Source: Prorocentrum cordatum (taxonomy: Eukaryota > Sar > Dinophyceae > Prorocentrales > Prorocentraceae). Taken from it: a DNA stretch of 22,500 nucleotides. This document shows, in pieces, positions 9,047-16,439 of this stretch. Made by a program: the position numbers and the translations under genes. Numbering within the stretch: the first letter of the stretch is position 1; the number at the start of each line of letters is the position of its first letter. Under the pieces are notes generated by a model, which made no database searches, was not told where the DNA came from, and saw only the letters and a program-made list of their open reading frames with translations. The stretch is from assembly GCA_963575745.1 (NCBI GenBank), contig CAUYUJ010015699.1, positions 45,001 through 67,500 of the forward strand, in the 5' to 3' direction.

Positions 9047-9119
9047 CCCCCGACGATTTCTGAGGGGGAGGGTGGGGTTCGCTTCGCTCCCCACCCGCAC
9101 CCTCAGAAATCGTGGGGGG
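9047..9119. repeat. 73-bp near-perfect palindrome (fold-back)
   Basis: The left arm begins ccccgacgatttctgaggg and the right arm ends ccctcagaaatcgtgggg, so they pair with one bulged base. Inner sequences ggtggggttcg and cgctccccacc extend the stem nearly to the centre. It could form a long hairpin. Confidence 0.85.
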
Positions 9120-9137
9120 CAGGGGTAGGGTTCGCGT

Positions 9138-9329
9138 GTGGCCCCCTAAAGAGGGGGGTGGTGACCGGGGGGGGTGGATCTCCTGGCGGAGGCCCGTGAC
9201 GTCTCCCCAGATCTCAGGGCGCCGCTTCCTACTCCAATACTTCCCTGGCGCCCCCCCCCCTTGGGCCGCGCACGTGCCGCCGGCCATGGTGTGCGTCCCC
9301 CCCCTCCTGGGCCCCCCCCTCTTGGCCGC
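9138..9329 (+). mobile_element. TIR element, family C, copy 1 (about 192 bp)
   Basis: The start gtggccccctaaagaggggg is inverted at the end as ccccccctcttggccgc. The interior includes ccccagatctcagggcgcc and ggccgcgcacgtgccgccgg, both recurring in the same order at 14784-14963. No coding capacity. Confidence 0.75.
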
Positions 9330-9532
9330 CCGCGATGCTCGCGGCCGCCCTCGGCGGCCCTCGGCGGCGGGCCCCAAACCTTGGCCCTCGGCGGCCCGTT
9401 CGCTCGGGGGCCCAGGAGGCCAAAAGCCAGCGAGCCCACCAGCCTGGGACGGGGCAGACGCTTCCCGGGCAGCGAGGAGCTCCTTTTTTGTCACGATTGC
9501 TCGAGTCGAGCTTTCAGCGGTGCAGTTGATCA
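9330..9532. other. GC-rich unassigned sequence
   Basis: Contains short internal repeats of CCTCGGCGGCCC. No gene or element recognised before the ATC array begins. Confidence 0.4.
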
Positions 9533-9630
9533 TATCATCATCACCATCTCCTTCTCCTCATCATCACCATCACCATCATCATCATCAGCATCATCATCAG
9601 CATCAGCATCATCATCAGCATCATCCTTAC

Positions 9631-9711
<81 letters not shown>

Positions 9712-10037
9712 ATGCATCATCATCGTCATCATCATATCATCTGCATCTCCAACACCATCACCATCAGTATCATTATCATCATGATTAGCATCATCATCAC
9801 GATCATCATCATCAGCATAGTCATCATCATCATAAGCATCATCATCATTACCATCATCATGATCATCATCAGCGTGGTCATCATCATCATCATCAACACC
9901 CTTCTCACCACCACCTTCACCTTCACCTTCACCATCACGATCACTCTCCTCGACCTCATCACCATCACCATCACCATCACCATCACCATCACCATCACCA
10001 TCACCATCACCATCACCATTACCATCATCAGCATCAG

Positions 10038-10080
<43 letters not shown>

Positions 10081-10132
10081 GTCATCGTCATCGTCATCAA
10101 CATCATCATCAGCATCATCATCATCATCAGGG
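9533..10132. repeat. ATC triplet array with an ACCATC hexamer block
   Basis: About 600 bp of ATC/CAT triplets on the + strand. 9630-9710 is a nearly pure run. At about 9958-10022 the unit becomes the hexamer ACCATC, roughly ten times. Reading frames give His-, Ser- or Ile-runs and Met/Asp-runs on the other strand, all phase artefacts. Confidence 0.9.
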
Positions 10133-10249
10133 GGGGGTAGAACTGCTTCGCCGGGTGTCGCTCCGCCCGCTGGCCGCCCGCTGCCCGCTGCCGCCCGCGG
10201 GCCGCGGCACATCGGGGGCGATTCCCTCCTCCGCTTCGCTCTCTCCCTG

Positions 10250-10447
10250 CGAGGCGGGAATTTTACATGACCGCCGCCTGGAGGGTCAGTTTTCGGAGCC
10301 CCGGCAGGCGGTGGATGTGGACATATTCGGGCCCCTGGGGGCTGATATATATATATATATATATATGTATGTATATATACATATATGTATATATATGTAT
10401 ATATGTATATATGTATATATATACATATATATATATATATGTGTACA

Positions 10448-10484
<37 letters not shown>

Positions 10485-10548
10485 ACCGCCCGCTGGGGCA
10501 CCAGGACGCTGGTTCTCAGGCGGTGGATATGAATAGATCCCCGCCGCG
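10250..10548 (+). mobile_element. TIR element, family D, copy 1, expanded by a TA microsatellite
   Basis: Sequence cgaggcgggaatttta then ccgcctggagggtcagtttt and acatattcgggcccctgggg matches the copy at 13648-13823 almost base for base. After the central GGGCCC palindrome the copy contains a long TA run. It then resumes with tccaccgcccgctggggcac and caggcggtggatatgaatag. The terminal arms are inverted repeats of each other, less perfect than in copy 2. Confidence 0.85.
10345..10483. repeat. TA/TG dinucleotide microsatellite inside the family D element
   Basis: About 139 bp of alternating TA with scattered G and C (tatgtatgtatatatacata). Copy 2 of the element has only a short ctatctccatatcc stretch at the same place. 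Confidence 0.9.
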
Positions 10549-10600
10549 CATCGTGTCCGCGGCGCGCCCGTCGGCTCCACCACGCATCCTTTGGGTGGTG

Positions 10601-10720
10601 GCGAAGCGGTCCGCCGACGGAGTGGCCTGCGGGCGGGACGGGCCGCTGGCGGAGCGGTCCGCCGGCGGGGCCGGCCGCCGGCAAAGCGGGCCTCTGGCGA
10701 AGTGGTTCTCGGGGGCAGAG
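10601..10720. repeat. 24/48-bp tandem repeat, GC-rich
   Basis: GCGAAGCGGTCCGCCGACGG recurs with changes at 10649, with partial copies at 10625, 10681 and 10697. The unit is 24 bp, with alternate units more alike (48 bp). Confidence 0.6.
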
Positions 10721-10850
10721 GAGGAGGAGGAGGAGGGAGGGAGGGAGGGGGAGGGGGGAGGGAAGGGGGGGGGAGGGAGGGGGGAGGGAGGGTGGGAGGA
10801 GGGAGGAGAGGGAGGGAGGGAGGAGGAGGACGAGAAGAAAGAGAGACGCC
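10721..10850. repeat. Polypurine GGA/GGGA tract
   Basis: The + strand is almost purely G and A for about 130 bp, with many runs of three or more G. It could form triplex or G-quadruplex structures. No gene. Confidence 0.85.
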
Positions 10851-10920
10851 GATGCGAGGAAGCATGCTGCCAAATAATTCCCAGCTGTCTACAACATCTT
10901 TCAAAGATGTATCAGCAGTG

Positions 10921-11205
10921 CTACAACCTTGCCTGCAACACTTTCAGAACATGTTCTACACAGTTTAAGCACGGCTTTAGCTCACCGGTTTGATGTCACA
11001 GTTTGACAGTTTAAGAACACTTTCAGAACATGTTTTACACCAACATGTGGTTTTTGCCTTATCGCCGCGCACATCCGTTAAACATTTGCAAGAATTCACG
11101 AGTCGGGAGCGGGTGGGCTTAAAACCGTTTCAAATGTGTCAAAACCATGCCTGCAACACTTTCAGAACATGTTCTCCACAGTTGAAGCACAGCTTTAGCT
11201 CAATG
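10921..11205. repeat. Direct repeat of about 65 bp, plus a partial third copy
   Basis: Sequence beginning gcctgcaacactttcagaac occurs at 10931 and again at 11149, 218 bp apart. Both copies continue through atgttct, cacagtt, aagcac and gctttagctca. A partial copy (aacactttcagaacatgttt) starts near 11015. Two frames encode related NTFRTC peptides, but nothing else supports coding. Confidence 0.75.
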
Positions 11206-11231
11206 CTAGGGTTGTTGGAGTGTCCACTGTT

Positions 11232-11485
11232 CTGGGCGACCCACAGGGGGGTCCAGCTGCAAGGGGGTGGTGCAATAGATTCAGGGCAATTGTATTGCAA
11301 ACGCATTGCGCCTGAGAGTTGTATTGCATTGTACTGCAACTCATGTATTGCACGCGAAGAACCGGCCATACATTTGCGCCCCGGAGTGTACTGCACGCCC
11401 CAAATGTATTGCAGCCCCACAAATCTATTGCACCAAACCTATTGCACCACCCCCTCGTCGCTGGACCCCCTTTTGGGTCAGCCCG
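11232..11485 (+). mobile_element. TIR element, family E, with an internal TATTGCA-word array
   Basis: The 5' arm runs ctgggcgacccacagggggg then tccagctgcaagggggtggt and gcaatagatt. The reverse complement of the 3' end is cgggctgacccaaaaggggg, then tccagcgacgagggggtggt and gcaataggtt, giving about 50 bp of terminal inversion. Between the arms TATTGCA or TACTGCA occurs about eight times on the + strand (11293-11447). No coding capacity and no clear target duplication. Confidence 0.85.
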
Positions 11486-11629
11486 AAGGCTGTCATGGCA
11501 TCCACAAAACGCCGTGGCCTCTGCGCACCTCCATCCTCGGCCTGGGCCGGCCGGGCCCCCCGCCGGCGTCTCGCAGGCCCCATTTCGGGGCCTGCGGGGC
11601 TCAGGCAGTGGCTCAGCGCAGTAGGAGGG
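11486..11629. other. Unassigned GC-rich spacer
   Basis: No recognisable gene or repeat between the family E element and the next fold-back. Confidence 0.4.
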
Positions 11630-11762
11630 AAAACACACACACAGACACAATTAATCGACGATTCCCCAGAAAATATGGAAACTATAGGAAATGGAGGGGA
11701 AGACAAAAACCTACAAATTTGGGAAACCATGGGGAATCCGGTTATTTGTGTGTGTGTGTGTA
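11630..11762. repeat. Fold-back with CA/GT microsatellite arms
   Basis: The left arm is acacacacacagacacaatt then cgattcccca. The right arm is tggggaatccg then gttatttgtgtgtgtgtgtg, so both the microsatellite and the adjoining GATTCCCC are inverted. The centre is A-rich (gaaaatatggaaactatagg). It may be a single-copy MITE whose tips expanded. Confidence 0.6.
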
Positions 11763-11773
11763 TTTGTTTGTGT

Positions 11774-11989
11774 GTCCCAGGGCCCCTTCACTAGAGGCCT
11801 GCCGAACAATGCTCTGAGAGCCTCGTGTGGTTTCCACGGGATGCTCTCAGAACATTTCTGGCTGAGACTGTTTTGTTTTGAGGCGTCGGGCTGATGTTCT
11901 GAGAACATTGGTTTTTGTTATTGGAACATCTTTGGGTTCTGAGAGCATGTCGTGGTAGGCCCATAGGAATGCCGGGACGGTCGGTCCCT
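11774..11989 (+). mobile_element. TIR element, family F, copy 1
   Basis: It shares with 13333-13566 the ordered blocks tctgagagcctcg/ttctgagaacctctcg, ggtttccacgggatg, ctcagaacatttctgg, tttttgtt and tttgggttc, and the end atgccgggacggtcggtccc. Its 5' end (gtcccagggcccc) inverts to the 3' gccgggac region and lies against a GT microsatellite, so the left boundary is approximate. Confidence 0.75.
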
Positions 11990-12162
11990 GCTCCAGCTGA
12001 GCTGAGGCGAAGCCAGGGCGAGGAGAACATCGGCCGAGGACGAATCTCGGAGGGGGCTTCTTCTTCGACGATCGGTCGATCGATCTTCCATCCCCAGGCA
12101 TCGGGCTGCTCAGATTTTGCTGATGCGTGGGTCCCAGAGCTCTGGACCACTTCCCCAGGGCT

Positions 12163-12392
12163 GGTTTTTCCTCCCGAGTCGCTTCTGGACGCTTCGGATG
12201 CCGGGCGAGGGCCCCCAGAGGCCGACGGCAGGCCAGAACCGCCCGCTCCAATTTTTTCGGAGCGCCCATATGTGGCCGGTTTTTTCGTCCTGAGTCGTTG
12301 CTTGACGCTCCCGAGGCCTGGCGAGGGCCCCCCGAGGCAAAAACAGCCCCAAACCGCCCGCTCCAATTATTTTGGAGCACTGGAACTCTGGG
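12163..12392. repeat. 115-bp tandem duplication (two units)
   Basis: Unit 1 (12163-12277) and unit 2 (12278-12392) share GGTTTTTyC, GAGTCG, GGCGAGGGCCCCC and ccgcccgctccaatt in order. Minus-strand frames give two related peptides around RAVWGCF and RAVLACR. A CCCAGAG near 12131 is inverted near 12385, so the pair may lie inside a larger element. Confidence 0.65.
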
Positions 12393-12420
12393 TCGATCTC
12401 TAGGCCTCCTAGATGGGTTC

Positions 12421-12577
12421 CGAGTAGATGGGGTCGGAGCATCGCGCCGCATCGCCGATGCATCGATGCCACGTCGACGTCGCCGGTAAATCGCCGACGC
12501 GTCGCCGACGCATCGCCGATACATCGGCGATGCATTGGCGATACGGCGCGATCTTTCGACGAGACCCCATCTACTCG
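12421..12577 (+). mobile_element. TIR element, family G (157 bp)
   Basis: It starts cgagtagatggggtc and ends gaccccatctactcg, an exact 15-bp terminal inversion. Further paired arms are atcgcgccgcatcgcc near the left and ggcgatacggcgcgat near the right. The interior repeats ATCGCCGA words. Its right end touches the next element without spacer. Confidence 0.85.
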
Positions 12578-12735
12578 TAAGTCGGGCACGTCCCTCCACA
12601 GGAGGAATATGCAAGAATAGTCAAGGAAAGGTATGGGGAGGATTTCTCGATTTTTTGACTATCTTTGAGCATTTTTGGGGGGTACTTCTGTGTTCTTTGC
12701 TCAGAATCCGCCCGCAGGAGGATTTGCCCGACCTA
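12578..12735 (+). mobile_element. TIR element, family H, copy 1 (158 bp)
   Basis: It begins taagtcgggcacgtccctcc and ends ggatttgcccgaccta. It has the shared interior (atagtca, atttctcgattttttgacta, tgttctttgctcagaatccg). The same plan is found at 13614, 14212 and 14427. It abuts family G. No target duplication visible for this copy. Confidence 0.85.
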
Positions 12736-12824
12736 AAACCCTCCCGGAGCCCTTCCCAGAGGGTTTTCGGACAATTTGGGGAGGGTTTAGACGGTTTCGA
12801 AAGGAAGCCAATCCCTAGCTCAGA

Positions 12825-12962
12825 GCTGGACCTAAACGGTGTTTTTGGTGCTTTCGTTGGCCGTTTTCGTTTCGATATCGTCTTGCGGGAGAGGCGGATT
12901 CGAGACAACAGCGAGGGAAAACGAGAACGAAACGAAAACGAAAAACACTGTTTAGGTTCAGC
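12825..12962 (+). mobile_element. TIR element, family I (138 bp)
   Basis: The left arm is gctggacctaaacggtgttt then ttggtgctttcgttgg. The right arm, reverse-complemented, is gctgaacctaaacagtgttt then ttcgttttcgtttcg. The arms cover most of the length, giving a long imperfect hairpin. Only one copy is seen here. Confidence 0.8.
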
Positions 12963-13332
12963 CCTGCCCTGCATCCTCCCCCGTCGGCCCATCCTTGGCC
13001 GCGTTCCTTTGGCTGCGCCCCGCTCGCAGAGTGTCGACGTGGCCTTCCAAGGCCCCGGAGGAGGAGGAGGAGGAGGAGGAGGAGGAGGAGCTGCACCCTC
13101 ATCGTGCGCCCTGCCCGCGACCTCCGGGTCGATGGGGCTCGGGCCCTGGCTGACCCTGGCCTTTCTGACGTTTGTGTGGTGCCCTCTCCTTCCACCCCGG
13201 GGAGGCCTCTGCGCTCGGCGGCCGGCGTCGGCCGCCGGCCGGCGGCGCGCTCGGCCTCGCCAGGTGCCGCCGCGGAGCCCCGCCGCGCGCGCCGTGGGCC
13301 AGCCCGCCGGCGAAGAGGCTGCGGGGGGTCGA
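12963..13332. other. GC-rich unassigned sequence with a GGA microsatellite
   Basis: A GGA run lies at about 13056-13090. The rest is GC-rich (ggccgccggccggcggcgcg near 13228), with open frames on all strands and no recognisable protein motif. Confidence 0.45.
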
Positions 13333-13566
13333 GCAGCGGCGGGGCGTCCCGGCGTGCCTATTAGTCCTATACGACGCAAGGTTCTGAGAACCTCTCGCGG
13401 TTTGCACGGGATGTGCTCAGAGCATTTCTGGTCGAGCCTGCCCTGTTCTAACACCTCGGGCGACTGTTCTAAGAGCAGTGTTTTTGTTCTTAGGAACATG
13501 TTTGGGTTCTTAGCTAAGAACACTTCGAGGTAGGACTACAGGGATGCCGGGACGGTCGGTCCCTGC
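13333..13566 (+). mobile_element. TIR element, family F, copy 2
   Basis: The 5' end gcagcggcggggcgtcccgg then attagtccta aligns without gaps to the reverse complement of the 3' end, gcagggaccgaccgtcccgg then tgtagtccta. Interior blocks match copy 1 at 11774-11989. A small palindrome ttcttagctaagaa lies near 13507. Confidence 0.8.
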
Positions 13567-13612
13567 ATGCTCAAGGGGGCGCGGCCCTCCGCGCCGGAGG
13601 AGGTCCTTCGGG

Positions 13613-13946
13613 TTAAGTCGGGCGTGCCCTTCTACAGGAGTACTATCCGAGGCGGGAATTTATCCATATCCACCGCCTGGAGGGTCAGTTTTCGGAGCCT
13701 CGGCAGTTGGTGGATACGGACATATTCGGGCCCCCGGGGGCCGAACTATCTCCATATCCACCGCCCGCTGGGGCACCAGGACGTCGGTTCCCAGGCGGTG
13801 GATATGGATAAATCCCCGCCTCGCAGAATATTCAAAAATAGTAAAAGAACCCATGTGGACGATTTCTCGACTATTTTTCGAGTAGTTGTTTGAGATGTTC
13901 TATGTTTCGTCCAAAATCCGCCTCGAGGGGGATATCCCCGACCTAA
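13613..13946 (+). mobile_element. TIR element, family H, copy 2, interrupted by a nested element
   Basis: The ends are ttaagtcgggcgtgcccttc and ccccgacctaa. Removing 13648-13823 leaves about 158 bp with the family plan (aaaaatagt, gatttctcgactatttttcg, aaaatccgcc). The copy is flanked by the perfect 8-bp direct repeat CCTTCGGG (13605-13612 and 13947-13954), read as a target-site duplication. 8-bp duplications are typical of hAT elements; the superfamily call is inference. Confidence 0.85.
13648..13823 (+). mobile_element. TIR element, family D, copy 2, nested in family H (176 bp)
   Basis: The termini cgaggcgggaatttatccat then atccaccgcctg are matched at the other end by caggcggtggat then atggataaatccccgcctcg. 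This gives a roughly 33-bp terminal inversion with one mismatch. The centre is the palindromic cgggcccccgggggccg. Its sister copy is at 10250-10548. It splits the family H element between aggag and aatattcaaaaatag. Confidence 0.9.
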
Positions 13947-13979
13947 CCTTCGGGGGTCGACGGCACCCAGGGTAAAACA

Positions 13980-14205
13980 GGGCTCATTTCGATTCCTCCG
14001 ATTCGACTCGATTCGATCTCGATGGGTTCCGATCTTCCGATTTGATGCGACATCGGAATCCGATTCGGGATCCGATTTCTCAATGGAGGCCTACTAGCCT
14101 GCCAATGTCTACCGATTCGACTTTTCCCGACTCGGCTGCCGATTTCCGCCGATCCGATTCATTTCGATCGCCGATTTGACTTATCAATTTGATTCTGGGC
14201 TCTCC
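13980..14205. repeat. Cryptic CCGATT/GATTCGA repeat region
   Basis: Many scattered copies of CCGATT, GATTCGA and CGATC occur (for example 13994-14045 and 14113-14190) without a fixed period. The region sits between two family H copies. No gene. Confidence 0.65.
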
Positions 14206-14211
14206 TGGGGT

Positions 14212-14375
14212 TACGTCGGGCGTGTCCCTCTAGAGGAGTATGTATGCAAGGAGAGTTACAACAAGTAGTCTGGGGACACTTTCTCGTGCTCTTTTCACTT
14301 GTTGTTGGATTGTTTGTCGTGACCATGTTTTATTGTTCTTCCAAGATGCGCGTGTAGGAGGACATGCCCGACCTA
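14212..14375 (+). mobile_element. TIR element, family H, copy 3 (about 164 bp)
   Basis: It starts tacgtcgggcgtgtccctct and ends ggaggacatgcccgaccta. The interior is more diverged (acactttctcgtgctctttt, tgttcttccaagatgcgc). Flanks ctcctggggtt on the left and aaacccaggag on the right are inverted to each other, so this copy may have a longer TIR, or the element moved into a palindrome. Confidence 0.8.
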
Positions 14376-14426
14376 AACCCAGGAGAAACGGTTCGAGTCT
14401 CGGCGGCGTCGAGCAAGGGGAAGTTT

Positions 14427-14579
14427 AGGTCGGGCATGCCCCCCTACAGGTGGATTTTGGAGGAGAACAAAAAAATAGTCAAACAAATTCAAACAGATCG
14501 AAACATATTCAAAAACCGTCCCCTGACAATTTTCTGACTATTTTTGAATTTTCCTCCTATAGAGGGACACGCCCGACTT
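14427..14579 (+). mobile_element. TIR element, family H, copy 4, with target-site duplication (153 bp)
   Basis: It starts aggtcgggcatgcccccct and ends agagggacacgcccgactt. AT-rich inner arms include aaaaaatagtca and tgactatttttga. The 11-bp sequence AGGGGAAGTTT lies directly on both sides (14416-14426 and 14580-14590). Depending on where the element is cut, the duplication is 8, 9 or 11 bp. Confidence 0.9.
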
Positions 14580-14594
14580 AGGGGAAGTTTCGTG

Positions 14595-14702
14595 CTCGAG
14601 ATTCCTGGTCTTCGGACGTTTCCGTCGGCCGGTCCTCGGCGTTTCGGGCTCGAGGCTCGAGGTCTTCGAGCGTTCTCGTCGGTTCTCGGCGGTTCTCCAG
14701 CC
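14595..14702. repeat. 54-bp tandem duplication (two units)
   Basis: ctcgagattcctggtcttcg (14595) and ctcgaggctcgaggtcttcg (14649) begin parallel units that share cgtt-ccgtcgg and ctcggcg. The period is 54 bp, and the minus strand therefore shows an 18-residue repeat (SRARN / PRARN). Probably not coding. Confidence 0.6.
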
Positions 14703-14783
14703 TCGGGGTGCGCTCCAGCGGCTGCGCCTCGCCGAGGGCGTTCGGGGGGTGCCCAGATCGTCCCGAACGGCCATCGGTCGGGT

Positions 14784-14963
14784 GTGGCAAAGAGGGGGGT
14801 GATGACTAGGCGGGGGGATATCATGGCGTGGGCCATGATCTTTCCCCAGATTTCATGGCGCCTCTTCTTGTTTCATGACAGACCTGGCCCCCCCCAAGGG
14901 GCCGCGCACGTGCCGCGGGCCATGACTTGCACCCCCCCTCTTGGATGCCCCCCTCTTGGCCGC
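14784..14963 (+). mobile_element. TIR element, family C, copy 2 (180 bp)
   Basis: It begins gtggcaaagaggggggtgat and ends cccccctcttggccgc, inverted to each other. A second, inner ccccctcttgga repeats the tip. Shared with 9138-9329: ccccagatttcatggcgcc and ggccgcgcacgtgccgcggg. Confidence 0.8.
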
Positions 14964-15007
14964 CCCCGAATCGGAGAGCTGAGTCACAACCCCAAAACCA
15001 TCAGGCG

Positions 15008-15190
15008 TCCGAGAAGAAGAAGAAGAAGAAGGCCTTCTCAGAAGGCGGCGTGGCTTCTCAGAAGCCCTCCGGCCTTCTGAGAAGCTTTCTGCGTCTCCGG
15101 GGAAGGTCGGGAAGCTTTTCCGGAGGCGGGGGACCTTCGAGCCTTCTGAGAAGGCCCGCCCCCTTCTCACTTCTTCCCGGGCGCGGCGCT
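15008..15190 (-). mobile_element. TIR element, family A, copy 2 (inverted)
   Basis: Read on the minus strand: gtgagaagggggcgggcctt, agcttctcagaaggccgg, agggcttctgagaagcc, cgccgccttctgagaaggcc. This is the order of the 22095-22292 copy. The outer tips differ: one is gcgccgcgcccgggaagaa and the other has become a CTT microsatellite (GAA on the + strand, 15010-15030). Confidence 0.75.
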
Positions 15191-15400
15191 CAGAGTAGAG
15201 GTTCGGCTACAGGATCGATGTATGCCAGAATTTCAGTGGTTGTCGGTTCGTGGAAGCTGTGGCAGATATGCAGGATGCCCTCCGTAGATCTGCGGACCTT
15301 TCTATGCTCTGTTCTGTAGACTCGACGAGACATTCAAGTTTGGGGTACATCAGCTCTGTAGTCGAACTCCTATTCGAACAACAGGAGGGGATAGGCTCAG

Positions 15401-15550
15401 GGGGGAACGCATCGGCCCCCAATCGCCCATTGATCGCCGACAGGGGTCTGACGAAGCCCCACCCCGTTCAGAACGGTGGGGAGTTGCTATCGGTGGCCTA
15501 TCGCCGATCTGTTGGCGACGCATCGCCGCCTTCCGGGTCGATACTTCCCC
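15401..15550 (+). mobile_element. TIR element, family J, copy 1 (150 bp)
   Basis: It starts gggggaacgcatcggccccc and ends gggtcgatacttcccc, which are inverted. It shares ends and the atcgcccatt and tatcgccgat blocks with 18621-18769, which is nearly the same length; the middles are diverged. Confidence 0.65.
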
Positions 15551-15555
15551 TCCTG

Positions 15556-15643
15556 CAGTCGGGGCGGTGAAGAAGGAACCCTTTCCGTCAGGGAGGGGCT
15601 CAGTATTTCTCTCGACTGTTTCCTAGTTTGTCCGAGGTTCTCC
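15556..15643 (+). repeat. Dispersed direct repeat, paired with about 16701-16789
   Basis: cagtcggggc, tgaagaaggaa, ggaggggctcagt and a final aggttctcc occur in the same order at both places, about 88 bp each. No TIRs seen. Confidence 0.65.
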
Positions 15644-16278
15644 CTACAAGCCTCGACAAACATATCCAGACATGGAAGTTGAAATCCTGGAGCACGATGC
15701 TTTCGGGCACTGGTCACAAAGCGCGTTCTTCAATGCTGACGGGGTGGGGTCGGTTTCTGGACAACACCGCGTCCGAGTCAACGTGCATCCGTCAGCAACG
15801 GAGCAGCGCTGACCCCACACTCGCCGAATCGAGAAGTCTGCTGCTTATGTTTGACGAGGCTTGTGTAGGCATTCGATGGGGAACCGAAGTTCAACTCGTG
15901 GAAAGCATTGGACTGGCTCCCGATTCATCGTTCCTGGGATCGAGGCCCCGACTGCGATTCAGGAATTGGCCGTTTTCGGTTCGCGAGAGGGCGCCGCGGC
16001 CGTCATTTTTGCAGGTCCAGGTCCGTCGGGTTCGGTCCCAGGCCGTTCTCACTGAGGGGACGTCTATACGAACGGGAGGCCCGTCCACCGCCGATCTACG
16101 CCGCCGCGGGCCCCGCGGCCGGCGGCGCGCCCCGACGCAGGCGTCGCCGCGCAGCCTCCGCGCCTCCGCCGCGGGCCTGCTCGTCGACGCAGAGCGCGCG
16201 GGGAGGCTGGCCCCCGCGCTGGAGGAGGCCCTCCCCGGGGGGGGAGGCGGCGGCGGGGGCCTCCAAAACGGGGCTATA
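15644..16278. other. Unassigned sequence with a 220-codon open frame
   Basis: A + strand frame from 15628 to 16290 is open, with an unremarkable composition in its first half (MFDEACVGIRWGTEVQLVES) and a basic, alanine-rich GC-driven second half. No domain, signal peptide or homologous repeat was recognised, and it runs into the family K element. I do not call it a gene. Confidence 0.2.
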
Positions 16279-16409
16279 GGATCGGGATAAATCGCTCCAG
16301 AGCGTTCCGGAGCGCTCTCAGAGCGTTCCGGAACGCTCTGGAGCGGCCGCGGCGCCCAATACATCCTCCAAACCCGCCGATTCTCAGAGATTTCGAGTTA
16401 TCCCGATCC
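16279..16409 (+). mobile_element. TIR element, family K, copy 1 (131 bp), with internal hairpin
   Basis: The ends ggatcgggataaatcg and cgagttatcccgatcc are inverted. Inside, ctccagagcgttccgga pairs with ttccggaacgctctggag around a short loop. The block gcccaatacatcctccaaac follows. A 131-bp sister lies at 18447-18577. Confidence 0.85.
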
Positions 16410-16439
16410 GATTTTGTCCCGATCTTCGCGTCGTTTTAG

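Noticed and set aside
9112-10140. 342-codon frame with poly-His, poly-Ile and poly-Ser runs
   Set aside because: It joins a TIR element to the ATC array; amino-acid runs change with triplet phase, and its N-terminal part is mobile-element sequence.
12825-12962. CCTAAAC near the element tips as telomeric repeat
   Set aside because: It occurs once per arm, not in tandem; it belongs to the inverted repeat.
14380-14410. Possible tRNA or SINE B-box (ggttcgagtctc)
   Set aside because: No matching A-box or cloverleaf can be built around it.
15628-16290. 220-codon frame as a protein gene
   Set aside because: It begins in a dispersed repeat and ends in a TIR element; no recognisable domain.
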